Origin: Syntrophaceae bacterium UBA1411
Lineage (GTDB): Bacteria > Desulfobacterota > Syntrophia > Syntrophales > Smithellaceae
Length of the DNA stretch: 8,235 bases
Assembly (NCBI GenBank): GCA_002304995.1
Contig: DBPV01000019.1
Span: 1-8,235 of the forward strand
Direction of reading: 5' to 3'
Made by a program: the position numbers and the translations under genes. The notes beneath the pieces were generated by a model. That model ran no database searches, had not been told where the DNA came from, and saw nothing but the letters and a program-made list of their open reading frames with translations. Shown here one piece after another: positions 1 through 5,693 of the stretch (within the stretch, counting starts at the first letter, position 1; each line of letters begins with the position of its first letter).

Positions 1-1124
1 TGCGTCCGGATCGTGTTGTACTGCGCAACGAGCGAATTCAGTTCGTCGGACGGCCGCGTCACGGTAACGACCGCGCCGGCAACGGTTGCCGTCCCGAGGC
101 CCGCTTCCGTAATGGCCGCGGCCAGATTGGCGGCGGTTGCCGCGTCATCGGCGCCGATCTGAAAATCGACGCCCGCCGTCAGAGTGGTTCCGCCGACGGT
201 GAAAGCCGACGCCGCCTGTTCTTCCTGTCCTTCCGCGACATCGATGCCGGCGCTGGCCGTGAATTCGCCCACGGTCACCGTTGTCCCGGCAGTCGCCGCG
301 GTCACCACATTGCCCGCCGCGGAAGAGGCGGCGAAGCCGGCGGTGGACAAAATGGCCACCAGTTCATTGGCCGTGCTGAAATCAACACCCGCCGTGTACG
401 TCGCTCCTTCAAAAGTGATAGTATCTCCCGCAACCTGCGCATGGTCTTCCAGAGCCAGGCCGGAAGTGTTGTCTTCGATATCGGTCGAAGCGAAATCGCC
501 GCTGGTGAGAGAAATGATAATCGATGTGGTGCCTCCGTCTCCCACGGTGGTGGCGACAATTCCCTGATCCGACAGAGCGGCGTTGATCGCCTCCGCCAGT
601 TCATCGAGGGTTTCAAAATTGCCGGCGCCCACCGCGTCGGTCATCGTAAAGGTTACGCCGCCGATCCCGAACGTTTCATCGGCCGCTACAGCGCCGAGCG
701 TCAATTCCACGTTTGCATAGGCAAAGCTTTCCATTCCGGAGATGTCGATATCCACATCGCCGGCGACAAACGCATGCGCGCCCGTCGCGTTTTCCGTTTC
801 CGTCGTCCCCGTGGCCGCGCTGAGCGCGGACTGCGCAATACCTTTGGCCTGTTCGATCATGGCGCTGATCGCCGTGATGCCCTTGTCCGCCGCCGTCACG
901 GTCTGAACCGCCTGCCCCATCGAATCCTTCAGGCTGTCGATGAGAGACGCCCGGGAATTGAGGGACTGGGCCGCAAAATAGGAAACCGGATTGTCGATGG
1001 CCGAATTCACTTTTTTGCCTGTGGAAAGACGCTCCTGCGTGCGGTCTAAAAGATTAACGGTGTTCTGGAGGGATAAAAGGTTGGACCTCATTCCCGAAGT
1101 CAATGATACGTCGCTGATTGCCAT
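1..1124 (-). CDS. fliC: Flagellin, N-terminal 374 residues (runs off the left edge)
   Basis: Reading from ATG at 1124 towards 1, the frame stays open to the window edge, so the C-terminus and stop are missing. Flagellin is the secreted subunit that polymerises into the flagellar filament. Residues 1-100 are a typical flagellin D0/D1 N-terminus: LTSGMRSNLLSLQ at 8-20, an RTQERLSTGKKVNSAIDNP segment at 28-46, then Ala/Ser-rich helices with AADKGI at 78-83. There is no cysteine in the visible part, as usual for flagellins. Residues 110-360 form a Thr/Ala/Gly-rich variable region with three related modules. Residues 362-374 (LNSLVAQYNTIRT) look like the return to the conserved D1 helix. The start is supported by AAGGAG at 1134-1139, 9 nt upstream, and by a sigma-28 promoter. 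The family is certain; fliC is the generic name and the gene could be one of several flagellin paralogues. Confidence 0.95.
   Translation of the reverse strand, partial: MAISDVSLTSGMRSNLLSLQNTVNLLDRTQERLSTGKKVNSAIDNPVSYFAAQSLNSRASLIDSLKDSMGQAVQTVTAADKGITAISAMIEQAKGIAQSALSAATGTTETENATGAHAFVAGDVDIDISGMESFAYANVELTLGAVAADETFGIGGVTFTMTDAVGAGNFETLDELAEAINAALSDQGIVATTVGDGGTTSIIISLTSGDFASTDIEDNTSGLALEDHAQVAGDTITFEGATYTAGVDFSTANELVAILSTAGFAASSAAGNVVTAATAGTTVTVGEFTASAGIDVAEGQEEQAASAFTVGGTTLTAGVDFQIGADDAATAANLAAAITEAGLGTATVAGAVVTVTRPSDELNSLVAQYNTIRT
54..683 (-). repeat. Three flagellin IN-like modules in the variable region
   Basis: The variable region of the flagellin holds three diverged copies of one pattern: a short beta segment, a GG or EG turn, a second beta strand, then a helix such as TLDELAEAINAAL. 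They span about residues 148-200 (nt 683-525), 232-284 (431-273) and 306-357 (209-54). Copies 2 and 3 share T-A-G-V-D-F (residues 244-249 and 316-321), exactly 72 codons apart, and the DNA there is clearly similar (163-179 against 379-395). The pattern resembles the flagellin hook IN motif family. The family assignment is from memory of the pattern. Confidence 0.6.
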
Positions 1125-1133
1125 AATTTATTT

Positions 1134-1139
1134 CTCCTT
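1134..1139 (-). promoter_or_regulatory. Flagellin ribosome binding site
   Basis: On the minus strand AAGGAG lies 9 nt before the ATG at 1124, inside an A-rich unpaired stretch just downstream of a 6-bp hairpin. It fixes the flagellin start. Confidence 0.85.
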
Positions 1140-1153
1140 TTCTAGGGTGTTTT

Positions 1154-1223
1154 CCGACCTTTCTGGTCGGGATGTGATTGCGCCGGCCCGGCCGGCTTTT
1201 GCTGGATTCCGGTTTTTAAACCG
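1154..1223 (-). other. Structured flagellin 5' leader with three short hairpins
   Basis: Between the sigma-28 promoter and the flagellin start, the predicted leader contains three perfect short inverted repeats. They are CGGTTT/AAACCG with a 2-nt loop (1210-1223), GCCGGC/GCCGGC with a 3-nt loop (1182-1196), and CCGACC/GGTCGG with a 5-nt loop (1154-1170). The last sits about 15 nt upstream of the ribosome binding site. None is followed by a U-tract in the direction of flagellin transcription, so they do not look like terminators. A role in mRNA stability or translation control is an inference. Confidence 0.5.
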
Positions 1224-1260
1224 CCTTTTTCTTCATCCGACGATGATTTCGTTAAATTCT

Positions 1261-1287
1261 TTATCGGAAGCGGACGGAAAAACTTTA
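1261..1287 (-). promoter_or_regulatory. Sigma-28 (FliA) promoter of the flagellin gene
   Basis: On the minus strand the sequence is TAAAGTTT (1287-1280), 11 nt, then TCCGATAA (1268-1261). The known flagellar sigma-28 consensus is TAAAGTTT-N11-GCCGATAA, so 15 of 16 consensus positions match with exact spacing. The expected transcription start is near 1254, giving a leader of about 130 nt. The promoter lies in the gap between the CPBP gene and flagellin, so flagellin has its own late-class flagellar transcription. Confidence 0.93.
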
Positions 1288-1363
1288 GCGGCCGGTAAAG
1301 GAAAGCCTGCCGCGCAAACCGCCGGCGCTCCTCCAGATCATTGTAAAAACGGAATTTGGGGGA

Positions 1364-2530
1364 TCAGAAACCGATGAGAGAAAGACCGATCGTGCCGACC
1401 AGGGCGTGCGCAATCCAGACGCCCAGCAGGTTATGGGTACGGGAATAAAGCCAGCCGAAATAGACACCGGGAATAAACGTGAGCAGGGCGATTTCCAGAG
1501 ACATGAACAGGTGCATGGTGCTGAACAGCAGATTGGAAACCAGAATCGCGAGAGCGACTTTGTACCGGGAGGACAGAAATTCCTCGAGCGGCCCCTGCAG
1601 TCCGCCCCGGGCCAGAAACTCCTGCAGCGGCGCCACGATCAGAATATAGATGAATAAAAACGTCCACCAGGTCCGCGGATCGGCGTCCATCGCCGCCAGG
1701 CCTTCAATGAGCGGCCGCCCTTCGTAGCCCGGAACATAGGAAATGAGGAAGCCCTTCAAGCCGACGATGAGAAGCGCAAAGGGAATCGTGAAGACCACGC
1801 CTTCCCGGAGGGCCTTTTGCCAGTTTTTCAGCGTGAGACCGAAGGTCGCCAGGGGAAAGCTGGACGTTTTCATGAAAATGACGAAAAAAATGAAAAAGGC
1901 CAGCGTGAGCGGCAGCGTGATGTAGCTGCTGTTTTTGCCGACGTTCATCACGTACTTCAGGCCGTCGAGGCTGAAGGTGAAAAGCGACAGCATGATGACG
2001 ATATAGACGAAAAAATTGCCCAGCGTCACGCGGGTCTTGAACTCGTCGAGCTGCCGTTCCATGGCTTGCAGCGCGACGTCGTTGGAGTGGCGCAGACGCC
2101 GGCCGACGTTTTTGGAAAGGTGGTAAAAAATACTGTAGAGGGAGTGGTCGCGCTCCGCGAGCGCCTGCAGGTCCCGGAATGCAATGCCGCGCAGACGGCA
2201 GAAGGACCTGGCGCAGACGGAGGCGGAGCGAAGTCCGCTGTCCAGCAGCGACACCTCCCCCACCGTGTCGCCGGCCTTCAACGTGGCGATGGTGTGATTT
2301 TGCCTGTGCTTGGCGTCGTAGCGGCTGATTTCCAGCTCGCCTTCGAGAATCAGGTAAATCTCCTCGGCCGGATCCCCCTCGCGCATCAGGAAACCGTCTT
2401 TTTCCAGCGTCATTTCCCGGCTGATGGAAAAAAGCGCCGCAATCTGCTCTTTGTTCAAACCCTCGAAGAGAGAATTTTTCCGTGAGCGCTCGTACGCATT
2501 GTCGGCGGTAATCGGCTGATCGGACTTCAT
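1364..2530 (-). CDS. Cyclic-nucleotide-binding domain fused to CPBP intramembrane protease domain
   Basis: This 388-aa two-part membrane protein probably senses cyclic nucleotides in the cytoplasm and acts, or acted, as an intramembrane protease. Residues 19-135 are a cNMP-binding domain of the Crp type. The phosphate-binding cassette is at 91-107 (GE...LLDSGLRSASVCA), with Glu92, Arg101 and Ser102 that normally contact the cyclic phosphate. A charged helix (140-170) leads to about seven hydrophobic segments (around 172-190, 203-220, 244-262, 287-302, 325-345, 346-360 and 368-388). The CPBP motifs are QEFLAR at 303-308 (family EExxxR), FSTMH at 336-340 (FxxxH) and His375 in motif 3. The first Glu of motif 1 is Gln, and the usual Asn/Asp four residues after His375 is Gly379. 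No helix-turn-helix follows the sensor domain, so it is not a transcription factor. The ATG at 2530 has only a weak GGTGAG nearby. No clear terminator follows the gene before the flagellin promoter. Confidence 0.9.
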   Translation of the reverse strand: MKSDQPITADNAYERSRKNSLFEGLNKEQIAALFSISREMTLEKDGFLMREGDPAEEIYLILEGELEISRYDAKHRQNHTIATLKAGDTVGEVSLLDSGLRSASVCARSFCRLRGIAFRDLQALAERDHSLYSIFYHLSKNVGRRLRHSNDVALQAMERQLDEFKTRVTLGNFFVYIVIMLSLFTFSLDGLKYVMNVGKNSSYITLPLTLAFFIFFVIFMKTSSFPLATFGLTLKNWQKALREGVVFTIPFALLIVGLKGFLISYVPGYEGRPLIEGLAAMDADPRTWWTFLFIYILIVAPLQEFLARGGLQGPLEEFLSSRYKVALAILVSNLLFSTMHLFMSLEIALLTFIPGVYFGWLYSRTHNLLGVWIAHALVGTIGLSLIGF

Positions 2531-2564
2531 GTCTCACCACGGCGCAACAAGAATGATTGGGCGC

Positions 2565-2593
2565 AGTATAGGGAGATGTCCTTCCCCTGTCAA
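2565..2593 (-). promoter_or_regulatory. Near-consensus sigma-70 promoter of the cNMP/CPBP gene
   Basis: On the minus strand TTGACA (2593-2588), a 17-nt spacer and TATACT (2570-2565) match the housekeeping promoter consensus at 11 of 12 positions with ideal spacing. The expected start is near 2558, giving a leader of about 28 nt before the ATG at 2530. The site lies in the divergent gap shared with the M50 protease gene. Confidence 0.8.
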
Positions 2594-2632
2594 GGACTTA
2601 TCCGGATGCAGGCGGCCCAGGGCTTTGACCAT

Positions 2633-2661
2633 TTGAGTTTCTCGGGAATTTATGAAATACT
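2633..2661 (+). promoter_or_regulatory. Possible weak promoter for the M50 protease-nitroreductase unit
   Basis: TTGAGT (2633-2638), 17 nt, then AATACT (2656-2661) gives four of six matches in each hexamer. An alternative -35 is TTGACC at 2625-2630. This is the best plus-strand candidate in the divergent gap, but it is weak and could be chance. If real, the leader would be about 45-50 nt. Confidence 0.3.
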
Positions 2662-2716
2662 GCGTTTCCAGAAAATCCGCCGACACGCGGCTTTTCAAAA
2701 ACGACCGGGGATGAAT

Positions 2717-3349
2717 ATGGGATTAATCAAACTGCTCTTGGCCGATCCGGCAGCCTTTGTGCTTCTGGCCGTGCTGCTTTTGTACTCCGTGATTCTGCAC
2801 GAGCTGGCCCACGGCTGGGTGGCCTGGCGGATGGGCGATCCGACGGCCAAATGGCTGGGCCGGCTGACGCTCAATCCGCTGCGCCATCTGGACCCCATCG
2901 GCTCGCTGATGCTCCTGATCATCGGTTTCGGCTGGGCAAAACCGGTGCCGGTGAATCTGGAAAACATTCCGGCGCCGCAAAGACGCAGGGGGCTGATTCT
3001 GGTTTCAGCCGCCGGCGTGACGGCCAATATTCTCATTGCGTTTGCGGCGCTCCTGCTGTGGCGTCTGCTGGCGCCCCAGCCGGGTGGACTGCTGTACAGC
3101 GTGCTTTACCTTCTGGCCTCCATCAACATTCTCCTGGCCGCTTTCAACCTGATTCCGATTCCGCCGCTGGACGGTTCGAAGATCCTGATGGGCTTCACGC
3201 CGGAATCGGTAAACCGCGTGCTCGTCCAGATCGAACCCTTCGGTTTTTTCATTGTACTGGGGCTGCTCCTTTTGGGCGCGCTTAATCCGGTGATCGACCT
3301 GTTCCGGCACGGCCTCATCACACTGATAACGTTTTTTTTACCTTCCTAA
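2717..3349 (+). CDS. M50 family site-2-type zinc metalloprotease, compact form
   Basis: This 210-aa polytopic membrane protein belongs to the short bacterial site-2 protease group, which cleaves substrates within the membrane. Numbering from the ATG at 2717, the zinc site HELAH is at 28-32 (His28, Glu29, His32) in the first membrane helix. The family's GDPTAKWLGRLTLNP block is at 40-54, FGWAKPVPVN at 71-80, and the third ligand motif NLIPIPPLDG at 144-153 (Asp152). There is no PDZ domain. All catalytic residues are present. The frame is open from an ATG at 2576, but family proteins begin just before the first membrane helix. GGGGA at 2708-2712 lies 5 nt before 2717, so 2717 (or the ATG at 2711) is preferred. 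A nitroreductase gene follows after 23 nt, implying co-transcription. The substrate is unknown. Confidence 0.9.
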   Translation: MGLIKLLLADPAAFVLLAVLLLYSVILHELAHGWVAWRMGDPTAKWLGRLTLNPLRHLDPIGSLMLLIIGFGWAKPVPVNLENIPAPQRRRGLILVSAAGVTANILIAFAALLLWRLLAPQPGGLLYSVLYLLASINILLAAFNLIPIPPLDGSKILMGFTPESVNRVLVQIEPFGFFIVLGLLLLGALNPVIDLFRHGLITLITFFLPS

Positions 3350-3357
3350 AGTACAGA

Positions 3358-3364
3358 AAGGAGG
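3358..3364 (+). promoter_or_regulatory. Strong ribosome binding site of the nitroreductase gene
   Basis: AAGGAGG lies 8 nt before the ATG at 3373, within the 23-nt gap after the M50 protease stop. It confirms the nitroreductase start and supports translation from a shared transcript. Confidence 0.85.
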
Positions 3365-3372
3365 AAACGCTG

Positions 3373-3948
3373 ATGACTTTTTCCGAGCTTTTACTAAAAA
3401 GACGGGCGATCCGGGATTTCGAGGACAAGGCGGTCCCCTGGAACGTCATTGAAGACATTCTGAAGGAGGCGACGCTGGCGCCCTCGGCCAGCAACAACCA
3501 GCCCTGCCGCTTTGTCGTGGTCCAGTGCCGCAGAACGATTAAGGCGCTCTCCGACGAAAGCAAGGCCAATCTCCTGCGGGATGCGGCAGAGGGCCGGATA
3601 CAGCTCAACGCCGATTATCTCGCCATGCTGAAAAACGACGCCTTCAATGTTTTCTACAACGCGCCCTGCGTCATTTACGTCGCCGGCGCGAAGGCGGTGC
3701 GCTCGCTGGACGTGGACGCGGCGCTGGCGGCAAGCTATATCATGTTTTCTGCGGCAGCGCGCGGCCTGGGCACCTGCTGGGTGGGGCTGGGCTCGCACAT
3801 CCGCAATTCGCAGCTGCTGGGCGAGATCAATCTTTCCGCCGAGCAGCGGATCATCGCGCCGATTATCCTGGGTTATCCCCGAAGCGTCCCCGCGCCTTCC
3901 GAACGCCGCGCGCCGCAGATCCTGCGCGTGATCGCCGAGGCGCGCTGA
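3373..3948 (+). CDS. Nitroreductase family FMN-dependent oxidoreductase
   Basis: This 191-aa soluble flavoprotein has the nitroreductase fold and is normally a dimer with FMN bound at the interface. The N-terminal RRAIRDF (10-16) carries the arginines that contact the FMN phosphate. PSASNNQPCRF (37-47) is the family FMN-binding loop, GLGTCWVG (131-138) is the central helix-loop motif, and GYP (167-169) closes the flavin site. Length is typical for the short anaerobe-type members. The start at 3373 is set by a strong AAGGAGG. It is the second gene of a two-gene unit behind the M50 protease. The physiological substrate cannot be read from the sequence; nitro compounds, quinones and other flavin-reducible substrates are known in the family. 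The gene ends 30 nt from the end of the convergent pgi gene. Confidence 0.92.
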   Translation: MTFSELLLKRRAIRDFEDKAVPWNVIEDILKEATLAPSASNNQPCRFVVVQCRRTIKALSDESKANLLRDAAEGRIQLNADYLAMLKNDAFNVFYNAPCVIYVAGAKAVRSLDVDAALAASYIMFSAAARGLGTCWVGLGSHIRNSQLLGEINLSAEQRIIAPIILGYPRSVPAPSERRAPQILRVIAEAR

Positions 3949-3961
3949 GCGCCGCAGATCC
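3910..3961. repeat. 13-bp direct repeat across the nitroreductase stop codon
   Basis: GCGCCGCAGATCC occurs at 3910-3922 and again at 3949-3961, exactly 39 bp apart, once inside the nitroreductase C-terminus and once right after its TGA. A trace of a small tandem duplication is possible, though in GC-rich DNA it may be coincidence. Confidence 0.6.
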
Positions 3962-3978
3962 GGATGTCCGGGGGAAAA

Positions 3979-5679
3979 CTAAGGCTCAAGGCTCTCCGCC
4001 AGCGCGTTAACAGCCGCCGTCGGATCCTGCCGCCAGTGGAGACGGAGCACTTTGCGCCCCTGGTCCAAGAGCGCCTGCCGGTCGGCTTCGGCCTGCGCCG
4101 CCTTGAGCTCGCCGAACGTCAGCGTGGAGGCTGCCTCTCCCAGGTCGTCAGGAATGGGCAGATCCGCGGCGTCGGCGCCGGTCAACTGAACAAACAAACC
4201 GCGGCCCGCGTCTCCCTTGTGCAGCTGGCCGGTCGAATGCAGATAGCGGGGACCGTAGCCCACCGTGACAGCCAGTTTGCAGCGGCGGGTGAGGGCCGCC
4301 CGCAGCCGGGCCAGAGCGGCGTCGAGCTCGCGCGAGGGGCTGAGATAAACCTGGAGACCGACATAGGCGCCGTCCTGTGCCTGCGCCAGAAAATTCTGCA
4401 AAGCACAGGCGGGGTCCGATCCGGTCGCCTCGCCGTAAACGTCGCCGCCGGCAGCGGCGAGACTCGGCGCGGCAGCGGGCCGGACGCGGGTTTTCCGGTA
4501 CAAGGCGATCATCCGGCTGGTGTGTTCCTTGGTCGCTTCGACATCCGGCTGATCGAATGGATTCACGCCCATCAGGTGGCCCGCAACGGCCGTGGCCATT
4601 TCCCATAAAAACATCTGTCCGCCCAGATCGTAGGCATCGCCGACCGGCAGAAGCAACAGGGGATGCCCGGCGGTTGCCAGCTCCGTCTTGCGTGAATCCC
4701 AGCGGCCTGGATCGTCCTCAAAAAAGACAAAGATCCGGTCTTTGCCGTACACCTGTGTCTCCAGCGGCGGTTCGTTCAACACCGGGACGATGCCCTTGCC
4801 TTCCTTTCCCAGGCTCTCCGCGATAAGCTGTTCGAGCCAGTCTCCGAAAGGCCGCCAGGCCGGAGGAAAAACCAGCGTGAGCTTGTCGCGGCCGTACTGC
4901 GCCAGGGTGCCCAGCGCGGCGCCCAGAAGCAGGCCGGTGGAGTCGCCCTTGCCGGAAAAGAAATCCGTCTTTTCCCGGCCGGCAACGGCCATGGCGTTTT
5001 GCAGCAGCGTCTCGATGGAAATGCCCATGAGCGCCGCCGGAATCATGCCGACCAGCGACAGAGCGGCATAACGGCCGCCGATGTTGGGATTGTTGGAAAA
5101 CACATAGGGCAGCTGCAGCTGCCACGCCTGCGCCAGCATCGGCGAGCCTTCGTCCGTGATGAACATGAAATGCTCGTTGGCCGCCACGCCCGGCGCCGCG
5201 TCGGCAAGATTGTAAAAATACAAAAAGAGCGAGAGGATTTCGAGCGTCTTTCCCGATTTGGAAGACACGATAAAAAGCGTTTTTTCCAAATTGAGCATTC
5301 GGGCCGTGCGGCCGATAACGGCGGGGTCGGTGGTATCGAGAATCTGCAGGCGGGGAAATCCCGGCGCACTGCCGAGCATCGCGTTGAACACTTCCGCCGA
5401 CAGGCTCGATCCGCCCATTCCCAAAAGGACAACATCGTCAATGGCGCCGCTGGTAAAGGTCTCCAGGGAGGCCCGGATGCGGCCGGCATTGGAAGCCGTC
5501 TCCACGGGCGCGTGCAGCCAGCCCAGACGGTTGGAAATTTCTGCGGGCGAGGACTTCCAGACGCGGTAATCGTTGGCCCAGATGCGCGCCGCGATGTTGG
5601 CGCGCCGCATTTTTTCGAGCGCGTTGGTGACGGCGCCCTGGTAGGCTCCCAGGAGGAAGGAAATACCGGTAGTCTGCAT
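3979..5679 (-). CDS. pgi: Glucose-6-phosphate isomerase, type found in transaldolase-Pgi fusions
   Basis: This 566-aa cytosolic enzyme interconverts glucose 6-phosphate and fructose 6-phosphate. Motifs in order are GMGGSS (87-92) and SSKSGKTLE (139-147) for sugar phosphate binding, GGRY (201-204), and an ESLGKEGKG segment (288-296) with the catalytic-type Glu288. NPFDQPDVE (373-381) and HSTGQLHKG (481-489), with the conserved Lys488, follow. All expected active-site positions are present. The N-terminal WANDYRVWKSSPAEISNRLGWL-type block (34-55) and the C-terminal FGELKAAQAEAD block (522-533) are, from memory, typical of the Pgi half of bifunctional transaldolase/Pgi proteins rather than of the E. 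coli enzyme. No transaldolase sequence is attached. The ATG at 5679 is 14 nt after the tkt stop and has GGAG 9 nt upstream, so it is translated from the tkt transcript. Confidence 0.95.
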   Translation of the reverse strand: MQTTGISFLLGAYQGAVTNALEKMRRANIAARIWANDYRVWKSSPAEISNRLGWLHAPVETASNAGRIRASLETFTSGAIDDVVLLGMGGSSLSAEVFNAMLGSAPGFPRLQILDTTDPAVIGRTARMLNLEKTLFIVSSKSGKTLEILSLFLYFYNLADAAPGVAANEHFMFITDEGSPMLAQAWQLQLPYVFSNNPNIGGRYAALSLVGMIPAALMGISIETLLQNAMAVAGREKTDFFSGKGDSTGLLLGAALGTLAQYGRDKLTLVFPPAWRPFGDWLEQLIAESLGKEGKGIVPVLNEPPLETQVYGKDRIFVFFEDDPGRWDSRKTELATAGHPLLLLPVGDAYDLGGQMFLWEMATAVAGHLMGVNPFDQPDVEATKEHTSRMIALYRKTRVRPAAAPSLAAAGGDVYGEATGSDPACALQNFLAQAQDGAYVGLQVYLSPSRELDAALARLRAALTRRCKLAVTVGYGPRYLHSTGQLHKGDAGRGLFVQLTGADAADLPIPDDLGEAASTLTFGELKAAQAEADRQALLDQGRKVLRLHWRQDPTAAVNALAESLEP

Positions 5680-5693
5680 GATGCGCTTCTCCG

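Noticed and set aside
441..1049. Open plus-strand frame of 202 codons
   Set aside because: It is antisense to the flagellin, whose domain pattern, ribosome binding site and promoter are clear; the product resembles no family and is Arg-rich, as GC-rich shadow frames are.
1817..2485. Open plus-strand frame of 222 codons
   Set aside because: It is antisense to the cNMP/CPBP gene, with low-complexity composition and no recognisable motif.
2041..2530. The cNMP-binding domain as a Crp/Fnr transcription regulator
   Set aside because: No helix-turn-helix follows the sensor domain; the rest of the protein is a multi-helix membrane domain with CPBP motifs.
2576..2716. N-terminal extension of the M50 protease from an ATG at 2576
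   Set aside because: It would place 47 extra residues before the first membrane helix, unlike the family. It would also start inside the opposing promoter. ATGs at 2711/2717 fit better.
3960..3971. CCGGA-TG-TCCGG inverted repeat between convergent nitroreductase and pgi, as a terminator
   Set aside because: The stem is only 5 bp and no T-tract follows on either strand, so an intrinsic terminator is not supported.
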